Virus record (IMG/VR): IMGVR_UViG_3300030329_001964
Location: 1-25,052 of that record
Source of the DNA: a virus
DNA: 25,052 bases
Reading direction: 5' to 3' (one strand)
This document shows, one piece after another, positions 1-5,753 of this stretch. Positions within the stretch are counted from its first letter, which is position 1; each line of letters starts with the position of its first letter. Under the pieces are notes generated by a model. The model was not told the DNA's origin. It saw only the letters and a program-made list of their open reading frames with translations, and made no database searches. The position numbers and the translations under genes are program-made.

Positions 1-99
1 ACAAATAATTTAACAAGTTGTAATTTTAATAGATTTGAACAAATTATTAATGATCAAATTAATTTTGCTGTTGATTATAATAAATTGTATTTAAGATAA
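1..99 (+). CDS. C-terminal end of an unidentified gene (partial)
   Basis: The first reading frame is open from the window edge to a TAA at 97-99 and gives 32 residues ending in YLR. The peptide is rich in Asn, Phe and Ile. I recognise no domain. It is followed after 18 bases by the next start, which fits the tightly packed series of tiny genes downstream. The start and most of the protein lie outside the window, so the identity is unknown and the frame itself is only supported by context. Confidence 0.45.
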   Translation, partial: TNNLTSCNFNRFEQIINDQINFAVDYNKLYLR

Positions 100-117
100 T
101 AAATAATGGAGTATAAA

Positions 118-249
118 ATGAAATATACAATAATAAATGAAAAAAATAATAAAAAATATATTAAAAAATTCAAAAATAGTTTTGAGGCTAGAAATTGGAT
201 TGTAAATAATTTAGATTTAAGTAAGAAATGGAGCATGCACAAATTATAA
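118..249 (+). CDS. Small hypothetical protein, 43 aa
   Basis: ATG at 118 follows a GGAG at 108-111 with 6 bases between. The 43-residue product begins MKYTIINEKNNKKYIKKF and has a Lys/Asn-rich N-terminal half and a Trp-containing C-terminal half (NWIVNNLDLSKKW). It has no membrane segment or metal-binding motif. The pattern MKYxIxxE..KKYIKxFKxxxEAxNWIxNNLDLSKKW looks like a compact alpha/beta fold of the kind common among phage accessory proteins, but I cannot name a family. Its stop overlaps the start of the next gene (TAATG), which suggests translational coupling. Confidence 0.6.
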   Translation: MKYTIINEKNNKKYIKKFKNSFEARNWIVNNLDLSKKWSMHKL

Positions 250-401
250 TGATCCCAGAAGAAGACTTTTTAACTAGAATTTTAAATTTTAAACTATTAT
301 TTAATATAAGCTGTTATATATGGATAATTATATTACTGATATTATATTTTATAATAGATAATTTAATTGATGTTATAATAATAAAAAGGAGTAAAAAATG
401 A
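249..401 (+). CDS. Small single-span membrane protein, 50 aa
   Basis: ATG at 249-251 overlaps the stop of the preceding gene and the TGA at 399-401 overlaps the next ATG (ATGA), so the gene sits in a coupled chain. Residues about 21-39 (SCYIWIIILLILYFII and following) form one strongly hydrophobic helix. It is preceded by an amphipathic N-terminus with EED and followed by a positive C-terminal tail ending KRSKK. By the positive-inside rule the C-terminus would be cytoplasmic. It is too short for a database-style name. A host-takeover or membrane role is possible but is only inference. Confidence 0.55.
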   Translation: MIPEEDFLTRILNFKLLFNISCYIWIIILLILYFIIDNLIDVIIIKRSKK

Positions 402-571
402 ATTGGATAAAAGAGTACAAAAAAAACTATCCAAATTGTAAAAAATATAATAATAATGGGTTATTAAATGAAAGTAGCATGAATGGTGGTTGCACTTGCA
501 ATCATTGTGAAAATATGCTAAAAAGCTGGGTAAATTCATTAAATAAGGACGAAGGACTAAAAAGCACATAA
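398..571 (+). CDS. Small Cys-rich protein, 57 aa
   Basis: ATG at 398 lies 7 bases after an AAGGAG. The product has 57 residues. Its centre reads CTCNHCENM (residues 32-40), and with C14 and H35 this gives a possible C/H metal site (C14, C32, C34, H35, C37), so a small zinc-binding knuckle is plausible. The rest is polar and Asn/Lys rich. It overlaps the upstream membrane-protein gene by 4 bases. No known family is recognised. Zinc binding is inferred only from Cys/His spacing. Confidence 0.6.
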   Translation: MNWIKEYKKNYPNCKKYNNNGLLNESSMNGGCTCNHCENMLKSWVNSLNKDEGLKST

Positions 572-595
572 TTAATAATAAAAATGGAGAAAAAA

Positions 596-772
596 ATGAA
601 AAAATATCAAGTGCATTTTGGTAAAGCATATCCATTACATTTAGGATATGATAAAGATTACCATAGAATAAAATCATATAGTAATAAAAAACTTGCTTTA
701 AAGTGTTTAAATAGAGCAAATAATTGTAAATGGATAGAATGGACTGACTTAATTATAAAGGAGAAAAAATGA
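596..772 (+). CDS. Small hypothetical protein, 58 aa
   Basis: An in-frame ATG exists at 584, but its own bases supply the GGAG (586-589) that sits 6 bases before the ATG at 596, so 596 is the likely start. The protein begins MKKYQVHFGKAYPLHLGYDK. It is basic and aromatic with a WIEW motif near the C-terminus. There is no membrane span and no recognised domain. The stop overlaps the next start (ATGA at 769-772). It is probably an early accessory protein; the function is unknown. Confidence 0.6.
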   Translation: MKKYQVHFGKAYPLHLGYDKDYHRIKSYSNKKLALKCLNRANNCKWIEWTDLIIKEKK

Positions 773-984
773 AATATAAATTATGGTGTCGTCATAGAGA
801 AATTTATTCTCACAATGAACATATATTTAATGATCTAGAAGAAATAAAAGAAACACTTACAGATTATCATAGTGCAGATTGTGATGTTTATACTCTTACT
901 AAGATGACTTTAAACGAATTATTAGATTGTTATGATTGGGAAGTGCATAATGCAAAAACAGAAGAATTTATTTATATAAAATAA
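769..984 (+). CDS. Hypothetical protein, 71 aa
   Basis: ATG at 769 follows AAGGAG at 758-763 with 5 bases between. The 71 residues begin MKYKLWCRHREIYSHNEH and continue with an acidic stretch (NDLEEIKETL) and a helical C-terminal half (LTKMTLNELLDCYDWEVHNA). It is soluble and contains three Cys and several His. It is not a recognisable zinc ribbon and I cannot place it in a family. It belongs to the same coupled run of tiny early genes as its neighbours. Confidence 0.65.
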   Translation: MKYKLWCRHREIYSHNEHIFNDLEEIKETLTDYHSADCDVYTLTKMTLNELLDCYDWEVHNAKTEEFIYIK

Positions 985-993
985 GGAGAAAAA

Positions 994-1146
994 ATGAAAG
1001 ATAAAAAGTTACAGGAAGAATTAATATATGCTATAAAAAATTGTTATTCTAGTGATGTATTAATTGACTTGCATAATTTATTTATAGAATTTGATAGGAA
1101 TCCAAAAACAAGTAGTTTAAAAGAATTTATAAAAAATTATAAATGA
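994..1146 (+). CDS. Small hypothetical protein, 50 aa
   Basis: ATG at 994 follows AAGGAG at 983-988 with 5 bases between, the same start context as the gene before it. The product has 50 residues, starts MKDKKLQEELIYAIKNCYSS and is predicted mostly helical, with no membrane span. It is the last gene before the 435-base gene-free stretch. No family is recognised. Confidence 0.6.
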   Translation: MKDKKLQEELIYAIKNCYSSDVLIDLHNLFIEFDRNPKTSSLKEFIKNYK

Positions 1147-1174
1147 TTAATTATATATTATTATATATATTCTA

Positions 1175-1261
1175 TTATAACCTTTGTATCCAAAAGGATA
1201 GAATCCACCTAACCCCACATTATAATGCAGGTTAGATCGATCCCATCTTATAACCTTCGTA
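1175..1261 (+). repeat. Direct repeat pair TTATAACCTTNGTA
   Basis: Two copies at 1175-1188 and 1248-1261 match at 13 of 14 positions. Each is followed by GGATA (1196-1200 and 1273-1277). An inverted partial copy, AAGGTTATA, lies at 1446-1454. Repeats of this size in a gene-free region suggest protein-binding sites. The repressor encoded just downstream is the obvious candidate ligand, by inference. Confidence 0.5.
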
Positions 1262-1519
1262 GAGCCATATTAGGATATTATAAGCCGATATTAACTTATA
1301 AATTGCCGAATCACTTTAATAAAATTTATCTTATTTCAACTGGAGTTCTCGGTGTTTAATCTTCCATGTCGCTATGTTGTAACCCCTTTTTGTAACGACT
1401 TTTTATATCTGATTTCGCAAAAAGTGTTCATACCAAACCAAAATCAAGGTTATATTTTAAGTATTATATTTGAATTATGCAAATTTATATTATATTTACA
1501 AGAAAATAAAAAAAAGTGT

Positions 1520-1547
1520 TTGTATATTGTAAATTATTATTTATATT
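1520..1547 (+). promoter_or_regulatory. Possible sigma70-like promoter for the repressor operon
   Basis: TTGTAT at 1520-1525 and TATATT at 1542-1547 are spaced by 16 bases, 35 bases before the GTG of the HTH gene. The surroundings are very AT-rich, so chance matches are frequent and this is only a candidate. Confidence 0.3.
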
Positions 1548-1581
1548 GTAGTATTAGATTTTAATTATATAGGAGAAAGTC

Positions 1582-1809
1582 GTGAATAACATAAAAGAAG
1601 TTATATTAAAGTCAGGATTAAGAGCCAATCATATTGCAGAGCAAGTTGGAGTGTCTAAAACTGATATATCTAATTATATTGCAGAAAACAGAACACCAAA
1701 TCATGAAAGATTGTTAAAAATGTGCAAAGTTTTAGGTTGTACCATTAATGATTTATACCCAAATGCAAAGAGAGTTGTAACTTATGACTTGGGAGTTGGA
1801 AATGAGTAA
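1582..1809 (+). CDS. Cro/CI-type helix-turn-helix regulator, 75 aa
   Basis: A GTG start at 1582 follows AGGAG at 1571-1575. The 75-residue protein is essentially a single XRE-family DNA-binding domain. Residues 5-60 show the typical five-helix pattern. The HTH is at about 15-36 (HIAEQVGVSKTDISNYIAEN, with Ala/Gly/Ser at the usual positions), followed by RTPNHERLLKMCKVLGCTINDLYP, the standard end of HTH_3 domains. There is no protease-sensitive or dimerisation domain, so it resembles Cro more than CI. It heads the second early gene group and sits just downstream of a repeat-rich noncoding region that may hold its operators. The fold is confident; the regulatory target is inferred. Confidence 0.88.
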   Translation: MNNIKEVILKSGLRANHIAEQVGVSKTDISNYIAENRTPNHERLLKMCKVLGCTINDLYPNAKRVVTYDLGVGNE

Positions 1810-1954
1810 GGAAAACAAAGATCATTACATAGAAGAATTAGAAAGTTTAATTAAGTATCAATTCGCTTATAATCTTTTGAAAAAGTATTGGAGTTATATT
1901 CCTTATGAAGATAGACAAGAAGTTGATAGAGAATTAAAGGAAATGGGTTTATAA
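1802..1954 (+). CDS. Small helical hypothetical protein, 50 aa
   Basis: ATG at 1802 lies inside the end of the repressor gene (8-base overlap) and the stop is directly followed by the next start at 1955. The 50 residues begin MSKENKDHYIEELESLIKYQ and are amphipathic-helical throughout, with an aromatic patch (YNLLKKYWSYIPY). There is no family match I can name. The tight overlaps on both sides support it as a real coupled gene. Confidence 0.6.
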   Translation: MSKENKDHYIEELESLIKYQFAYNLLKKYWSYIPYEDRQEVDRELKEMGL

Positions 1955-2644
1955 ATGAACGATACCCTATTTAATAATGATAAAATAATACTTGATTTGT
2001 GTGGTGGTACAGGTAGTTGGAGTAAACCATACAAAGAAAATGGTTATGATGTTAGAGTTATTGATTTACAAGAATGGCTAGAAGATGAGTTGTGCTATGG
2101 TTGTGGTGATGGTAGTGGGGTGTTTAAAAAACATTGTGGATGCTTAGATAATGGTGATATTAGGCTGTTTAAAAAACCTAACGAGCAAATTTATGGTATA
2201 TTGTCAGCACCCCCTTGCACACATTTTTCTGTAAGTGGTGCTTGGTGTTGGGAGAAGAAAGGCAAAGAGCCATTATTAGAAGGTTTGTCAGTTGTTGATG
2301 CTTGTTTGAGGATAGTGTTAATAACTAAGCCAAAATTTTGGGTATTGGAAAATCCTGTTGGAAGATTAAAGCATTATATAGGTAATCCTAAATGCACATT
2401 CCAACCTTATCAATATGGAGATGCTTATAGCAAAAGAACTTGTTTATGGGGTGATTTTAATATGCCTAAACCTACAGATATAGTTGAACCAGAAATGGTT
2501 GAATATACTACTAAAAAAGGCGAAACCAAAAGAATGAGCAAGGTTAATTGGGAATCTTTTAAATTACCAAAAAATGAAAGAGCAAGATTAAGAAGCATGA
2601 CACCCTCAGGGTTCGCACAAGCATTTTATGAAAGTAATAAATAA
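1955..2644 (+). CDS. C5-cytosine DNA methyltransferase-like protein
   Basis: The 229-residue protein has the SAM-binding motif I (LDLCGGTGSWS, residues 13-23), an acidic motif II region (VIDLQE), the catalytic PPC motif of cytosine-C5 methyltransferases (SAPPCTHFS, Cys88), and an ENP version of motif VI (LENPVGR, 131-137). The C-terminus MTPSGFAQAFYESN is typical of short phage members. Classical motifs VIII-X are not evident, so the target-recognition part is minimal. A Cys cluster (C47, C50, C61, C63) lies between motifs I and IV and could bind a metal. The likely role is modifying phage DNA against host restriction. The family is well supported; target site and activity are unknown. Confidence 0.8.
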   Translation: MNDTLFNNDKIILDLCGGTGSWSKPYKENGYDVRVIDLQEWLEDELCYGCGDGSGVFKKHCGCLDNGDIRLFKKPNEQIYGILSAPPCTHFSVSGAWCWEKKGKEPLLEGLSVVDACLRIVLITKPKFWVLENPVGRLKHYIGNPKCTFQPYQYGDAYSKRTCLWGDFNMPKPTDIVEPEMVEYTTKKGETKRMSKVNWESFKLPKNERARLRSMTPSGFAQAFYESNK

Positions 2645-2660
2645 CAATGGAGAAAGAATA

Positions 2661-3098
2661 ATGACAAATAAAAAAGAAAGTATATATAATAAATTATACA
2701 AAGTTCAAAGAGAGATTGGGGCAATCAGTAAAGATTCTACTAACCCATTCTACAAATCAAAGTATTTTGATATAAATTCCTTAATAAAACAAGTTACCCC
2801 TATATTAGAAAAGCATAAGCTATTATTATTACAACCTATTAAAGATGGTGAGCAGTACAGTATTATTTTTGATTTAGATGGTGGCTCTGTTGAATCATCA
2901 TTAAAACTACCTACTGATTTAGATGCACAAAAAATAGGTTCAGCAATAACATATTATAGAAGATATACATTACAATCATTATTAGGATTACAAGCAGAAG
3001 ATGATGATGGTAATGTTGCATCAGGCAAACATAACTACAAAAAAGGCACAAACGAAGGCAATATATCTAGTTTTGAGTCTGATGGGTTTGGAGTATAG
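2661..3098 (+). CDS. erf: ERF-family single-strand annealing protein
   Basis: The frame is open from 2628, but the ATG at 2661 follows GGAG (2649-2652) with normal spacing, so the protein is 145 residues. It has the ERF signature: an N-terminal helix with KVQREIGAISKDSTNPFYKSKYFDIN, then GSAITYYRRYTLQSLLGL followed by the acidic EDDDGN (residues about 93-118). ERF proteins bind ssDNA as rings and anneal complementary strands. They circularise or recombine phage DNA, usually with a partner nuclease and an SSB. Both partner types are encoded nearby here. The C-terminal 25 residues are Gly/Ser/Asn-rich and end in the acidic, aromatic sequence FESDGFGV. Confidence 0.9.
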   Translation: MTNKKESIYNKLYKVQREIGAISKDSTNPFYKSKYFDINSLIKQVTPILEKHKLLLLQPIKDGEQYSIIFDLDGGSVESSLKLPTDLDAQKIGSAITYYRRYTLQSLLGLQAEDDDGNVASGKHNYKKGTNEGNISSFESDGFGV

Positions 3099-3099
3099 T

Positions 3100-3180
3100 A
3101 TGGTAGAAGGAACAATAATAGAATATGCAATGTTGTTTGTGTTTTTATTTGGATATACATTTATAACAGAGCTACTATGA
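3100..3180 (+). CDS. Tiny membrane peptide, 26 aa
   Basis: ATG at 3100 has GGAG at 3090-3093, 6 bases upstream, and the TGA at 3178-3180 overlaps the next ATG (ATGA). The 26 residues start MVEGTIIEYAML and are nearly all hydrophobic from position 6 to 24 (FVFLFGYTFIT), so it is a single membrane helix. Good start context and the precise 4-base overlap make it more than a chance ORF. Function is unknown. An alternative is that it mainly serves as a leader peptide coupling translation of the nuclease gene. Confidence 0.5.
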   Translation: MVEGTIIEYAMLFVFLFGYTFITELL

Positions 3181-3620
3181 ACCATACTGAAAATTATAAT
3201 AAAAGAAATGCTTTTGATTTAGCTGAGAATAAGTGTGTTGAGTTTTTAGAAAATAAAGGGATTGATTATAGAAGATTGGGATTTGAACAAAACAATGATC
3301 CAATACCAGTTAAAGATTTTATAAAGATTCCTAACACATTAAGAAGTATGCCTGACTTTATAATTTTTCAAAGTGTTCCTGTATTTGTAGAAGTCAAAGG
3401 TTGTAAGGATATACTAAGGCTCAAGGACTCAGATACAATGTCTTACAAGTTCTGGAGTAAACTTCTCCCACTAACACTATTTGTATATTCAAGCACCTTT
3501 GACTCTTACAAACTTATACCTTTAAAAAAGATTTTAGAATTGCTACCTTACTGCGAAACAGATAGGTATCATGATAACAATAAGTTGTATTATAAAATAA
3601 AATGGGAAATGATAAAATGA
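3177..3620 (+). CDS. PD-(D/E)XK nuclease-like protein, 147 aa
   Basis: The core reads MPDFIIFQSVPVFVEVKG. D60, E72 and K74 form the PD-(D/E)XK active-site pattern (PD, then EVK on the next strand), preceded by a helix (ENKCVEFLENKGIDY) and by beta strands. The small size fits VRR-NUC/Holliday-junction-resolvase-like phage nucleases or a structure-specific exonuclease partner of ERF. It starts inside the stop of the 26-aa peptide gene and lies directly downstream of erf, so a role in recombination is likely. Exact substrate is not determinable. Confidence 0.7.
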   Translation: MNHTENYNKRNAFDLAENKCVEFLENKGIDYRRLGFEQNNDPIPVKDFIKIPNTLRSMPDFIIFQSVPVFVEVKGCKDILRLKDSDTMSYKFWSKLLPLTLFVYSSTFDSYKLIPLKKILELLPYCETDRYHDNNKLYYKIKWEMIK

Positions 3621-3796
3621 TAAAAGAAATGAAATGTCATATCAATGATGAGTTCTACTTCTTCCTTAATTGGTTAGCAGATGAGAAATCATTTAGTGCT
3701 AGAGAGATTGCTGAAGTTGCTAGATACTACTGGAAGTATGAAAAATTATGGAAACAATATTTAGAGGAGGTGTCAGATGCAATCGAGTGTTACTGA
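3617..3796 (+). CDS. Small helical hypothetical protein, 59 aa
   Basis: The frame is open from an ATG at 3602, but the ATG at 3617 forms an ATGA overlap with the nuclease stop and is preceded by GGGAA, so I prefer 3617. The protein (MIKEMKCHINDEFYFFLNWL...) is mostly helical with many aromatics. The segment SFSAREIAEVARYYWKYEKLWKQYL resembles an HTH-like or helical-bundle fold. No family is recognised. Confidence 0.6.
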   Translation: MIKEMKCHINDEFYFFLNWLADEKSFSAREIAEVARYYWKYEKLWKQYLEEVSDAIECY

Positions 3797-3941
3797 TTTT
3801 TATGAAGAAGAATATTATAGTAATTGTTGTGATGCACCACCTGCATATGAAGTAGATGAATTTAACGAAAAATATTCAGGTATTTGTATGAGTTGCAAAG
3901 AAGGTGCAGTATTTAGAGTGGAGAAGTGTGAGAGTAAGTGA
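3777..3941 (+). CDS. Small zinc-ribbon-like protein, 54 aa
   Basis: ATG at 3777 lies 6 bases after a near-consensus AGGAGG (3765-3770), one of the strongest ribosome sites in the window, and inside the end of the preceding gene. The 54 residues hold two Cys groups, NCCDAPPAYE (C17, C18) and ICMSCKEG (C37, C40), the spacing of a four-Cys zinc ribbon. The pattern CCxAP...C..C..G is shared with small phage zinc-ribbon proteins. The metal site is inferred from Cys spacing; function is unknown. Confidence 0.65.
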   Translation: MQSSVTDFYEEEYYSNCCDAPPAYEVDEFNEKYSGICMSCKEGAVFRVEKCESK

Positions 3942-4089
3942 GTATATAAATTGGATTACGAGAACAGATATCGGTATGGCTGTAAATCCTAAGCCTTATG
4001 ATTATACTCACCTAACACCAAAAATGTTAGATAAAAGGGCAAGATATTTGTATCAATGTAAGTTAAAAGGAAAAAAACCAGTAAAATGA
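3928..4089 (+). CDS. Hypothetical protein, 53 aa
   Basis: The frame is open from a GTG at 3904. The in-frame GTG at 3928 is closer to a GGAG (3920-3923, only 4 bases spacing), so the start is uncertain between the two. The product (RVSEYINWITRTDIGMAVNP...YDYTHLTPKMLDKRARYLYQ) has no membrane span or Cys cluster, and a basic C-terminus. It overlaps both neighbours by a few bases, as throughout this operon. No family is recognised. Confidence 0.5.
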   Translation: MRVSEYINWITRTDIGMAVNPKPYDYTHLTPKMLDKRARYLYQCKLKGKKPVK

Positions 4090-4169
4090 AATTGCAATAT
4101 TATAGATGTAGTAAGTGTAAAAAACAATGTCATAATAAAAGGACTTGTAAAAAATATGATAAAAGATAA
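4086..4169 (+). CDS. Tiny Cys-rich basic peptide, 27 aa
   Basis: ATG at 4086 overlaps the previous stop (ATGA), and its end overlaps the HNH gene start at 4156 by 14 bases. The 27 residues begin MKLQYYRCSKCKKQCHNKR and include C8, C11, C15, H16 and C21, with ten basic residues. This is a compact zinc-knuckle-like arrangement. No ribosome site is obvious, so expression would depend on coupling. It could equally be a truncated zinc ribbon. Confidence 0.45.
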   Translation: MKLQYYRCSKCKKQCHNKRTCKKYDKR

Positions 4170-4596
4170 TATTCACAGAACTAAAGAAGGCATTAAAAAA
4201 AGATTGCAGAGAGATAAAGATAGGGTTAATTGTCAATTTTATTTAAACAGAAGAAAAGAATTGCACAAAAAAGATCCAAGAATAAGAATGAGAGATGGAG
4301 CAAGGAAAAGAGCAATAAAGAAAAATCTTGCTTTTGAATTATATACATATAAAGATGTTCCTGAAATTCCTAAACATTGTCCAATTTACAAAATTCCTTT
4401 ATTTGTAGGAGTCGGTGTTGCAACAGACAATTCTCCTTCTTTAGATAGAATAGATAATGATAAAGGCTATATAAAAGGAAATTTGCAAATTATATCAAGA
4501 AAAGCAAATCAAATGAAAAGCAATGGAAATTTTAAAGATATAGAAATGTTATATAAATACATGAAAAAACAAAGGAGAAAGAATGTCAAACTATGA
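4156..4596 (+). CDS. HNH endonuclease-like protein, 146 aa
   Basis: The C-terminal half has the layout of phage HNH/His-Me-finger nucleases: CPIYKIPLF (C75), then DNSPSLDRIDNDKGYIKGNL (residues 91-110) and IISRKANQMKSNGNF (113-127). SxDRIDNxKGYxxGN...RANxMKS is the familiar signature of this group. The N-terminal 60 residues are very basic (RRKELHKKDPRIRMRDGARKRA) and probably contact DNA. It may be a free-standing homing-type endonuclease or a nicking enzyme used in phage recombination or packaging. It overlaps the genes on both sides, which favours an integrated operon member over a recent invader. Confidence 0.75.
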   Translation: MIKDNIHRTKEGIKKRLQRDKDRVNCQFYLNRRKELHKKDPRIRMRDGARKRAIKKNLAFELYTYKDVPEIPKHCPIYKIPLFVGVGVATDNSPSLDRIDNDKGYIKGNLQIISRKANQMKSNGNFKDIEMLYKYMKKQRRKNVKL

Positions 4597-4846
4597 TAAT
4601 AATAATACTGGTGTATTATTTAGACAAACTGACAAACAAAGTGATAAACATCCAGACTTTACAGGCAACTGCGAAGTTAATGGTAAAAAAATGCAAATTG
4701 CATCTTGGATTAATACTTCTAAAGATGGTTCTAAAAAATATATGAGCCTTAAATTTAGTGAGTTTAAGCCAAAAGAAGAATCTGTTAGTGCATCAAACAC
4801 AGATAGTGTAAGTGCTACAGGTAGTGTGGATGAGATCCCATTCTAA
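4583..4846 (+). CDS. SSB-like protein (DUF736-like) with acidic tip
   Basis: ATG at 4583 has an AGGAG at 4572-4576. The 87-residue protein begins with NNNTGVLFRQTDKQSDKHPDFTG and continues with a beta-rich core (MQIASWINTSKDGSKKYMSLKFSEF), resembling the DUF736 family found in phages and mobile elements. It ends with a Ser/Ala/Thr linker and DEIPF, matching the acidic-hydrophobic C-terminal tip of bacterial SSB proteins (DDIPF). The tip normally recruits replication and repair partners. A role as a phage ssDNA-binding protein working with ERF and the nucleases is a good inference. DNA binding itself is not proven by sequence. Confidence 0.7.
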   Translation: MSNYDNNNTGVLFRQTDKQSDKHPDFTGNCEVNGKKMQIASWINTSKDGSKKYMSLKFSEFKPKEESVSASNTDSVSATGSVDEIPF

Positions 4847-5010
4847 TGAACGACAAGAAGTGTAAAATGTGTGATGTTGTTTTAAGCAAATTAAATGCAA
4901 AAAAATATAATGGGTATTATAATTCCTATTGTAAAAAATGTGATGCTAAAAAACAAAGAGCATATTATGCTGAAAGAAAAAAGAAACAACAAGCGAGTAA
5001 GTGGTTTTGA
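4846..5010 (+). CDS. Small zinc-finger-like protein, 54 aa
   Basis: The start overlaps the preceding stop (TAATG at 4844-4848) and its TGA overlaps the next start (TGATG). It carries two CxxC pairs, CKMC (C6, C9) and CKKC (C29, C32), with ...YNGYYNSYCKKCDAKKQRAYYAERKKK. This is the common phage/HNH-associated zinc-ribbon layout: CxxC, about 20 residues with F/Y, CxxC, then a basic helix. It may bind nucleic acid. There is no catalytic motif. Function is unknown. Confidence 0.65.
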   Translation: MNDKKCKMCDVVLSKLNAKKYNGYYNSYCKKCDAKKQRAYYAERKKKQQASKWF

Positions 5011-5489
5011 TGTTTCTTGAAGTCAAAGTAAGAGTGAATGGCGAGGAGAAATGGGTTGATGCTCGAAAGTTTTTTGATTACTTAGTCAAAGAATATAGCA
5101 AGGTTAGCTATCAAGGAAAGAGTGTTAACCCATATCCCGATAGAGTTAATAAGTTTTTTGATGAAATGCCTGAAGAATTGATTGATATGTGGAGTAAAGC
5201 ATATCCAAATGTAGATATAAAGGCAGAGTGTGAGAAAGCTAGAGCTTGGCTTCTTACAAACACCAACAAAGCTAAAAAAGATTTTAAAGGATTTACAAAT
5301 CGTTGGCTTGGTAGAGCTTGTAATAATGGTGGGCAAACTATTATAAAAGTTGATAAGATTTATGAACAGCAACAAAGGCAAGTAGAGTATCAAAGAGAAA
5401 TGGAAAAGAATAGTGCTACTGATGAAGAAAGAGAAGAAGCAATTAAATCAATTAAAGAAATGTTAAAAAAGAGAAGAATAAATGGATAA
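5010..5489 (+). CDS. Replication initiation/helicase-loader-like protein, 159 aa
   Basis: The frame is open from a GTG at 5001, but the ATG at 5010 makes a TGATG overlap with the previous gene. The central part, PEELIDMWSKAYPNVDIKAE through ARAWLLTNTNKAKKDFKGF and TNRWLGRA (residues 54-103), matches the conserved C-terminal block seen in many phage replication initiators and helicase loaders. That block has a W..AYP.VDI..E..K...WL..N..K.KK....F...WL.R form. The N-terminal winged-helix part of such proteins is absent or very short. The C-terminus is a charged coiled coil (QQQRQVEYQREMEKN...). Its place after the SSB-like gene supports a replication role. Confidence 0.55.
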   Translation: MFLEVKVRVNGEEKWVDARKFFDYLVKEYSKVSYQGKSVNPYPDRVNKFFDEMPEELIDMWSKAYPNVDIKAECEKARAWLLTNTNKAKKDFKGFTNRWLGRACNNGGQTIIKVDKIYEQQQRQVEYQREMEKNSATDEEREEAIKSIKEMLKKRRING

Positions 5490-5697
5490 AGATACAAGAG
5501 AGTTAATAGAAGAAGCTAGGTTTAATTTAGAAGTTGCTAGAAAAGATAATGAAGTTTTAAATAAAAAAATAAGTATTGCAATTCAAGGTTTAGAAGTTAT
5601 AATTTCTATGGGCGACTCAATGATTGAATCAGTTGCTCAACAAACACTTCAAGAAATGCAGAATTGTGATCAAAATTCATCACAGAAAGAAGAATAA
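5482..5697 (+). CDS. Coiled-coil hypothetical protein, 71 aa
   Basis: ATG at 5482 overlaps the end of the previous gene by 8 bases. The protein begins MDKDTRELIEEARFNLEVAR and is almost entirely heptad-like helix to residue 60, with an acidic, Gln/Ser-rich tail ending QKEE. No catalytic or metal motif is visible. It is the last gene before the structured noncoding stretch, and its function is unknown. Confidence 0.6.
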   Translation: MDKDTRELIEEARFNLEVARKDNEVLNKKISIAIQGLEVIISMGDSMIESVAQQTLQEMQNCDQNSSQKEE

Positions 5698-5753
5698 AGA
5701 TAGTCGGATTTTTATTTTTTAAATGAGTATGTCAATCTCATCTGTGATGATAT
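5698..5753 (+). other. Hairpin-containing leader of the noncoding stretch
   Basis: Between the coiled-coil gene and the tRNA-like element there are two mutually exclusive hairpins, ATGAG (5723-5727) with CTCAT (5737-5741), and TCATC-TGT-GATGA (5738-5750). A T-rich run at 5709-5720 precedes them, not follows, so it is not a typical intrinsic terminator. They may be processing sites flanking the tRNA-like RNA. Confidence 0.35.

Larger units (their letters stand above)
1147..1581 (+). promoter_or_regulatory. Repeat-rich noncoding region upstream of the repressor gene
   Basis: No convincing gene lies in these 435 bases. TTATAACCTTNGTA occurs at 1175-1188 and 1248-1261, 73 bases apart, each followed by GGATA. 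The inverted core AAGGTTATA is at 1446-1454. A perfect hairpin TATCC-AAAA-GGATA spans 1187-1200. CTAACC (1209-1214) can pair with GGTTAG (1230-1235) around the palindrome CATTATAATG (1218-1227), while GGTTAGAT can alternatively pair with ATC/TAACC at 1245-1255. TTGTAAC is repeated at 1377-1383 and 1390-1396. This could be operator sites, an attenuator-like leader or a replication origin. Which of these it is cannot be told from sequence alone. Confidence 0.5.

Noticed and set aside
363-719. 118-residue minus-strand frame
   Set aside because: Antisense shadow of the tiny rightward genes; Phe/Tyr/Leu-rich with no ribosome site.
1352-1564. 70-residue open frame (GTG start) in the noncoding region
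   Set aside because: A GGAG precedes it, but the product is a low-quality, hydrophobic/aromatic AT-translation without neighbours overlapping it, and it covers repeat elements. Treated as noncoding.
5082-5393. 103-residue minus-strand frame
   Set aside because: Antisense shadow of the replication-like gene; composition of reversed AT-rich code.
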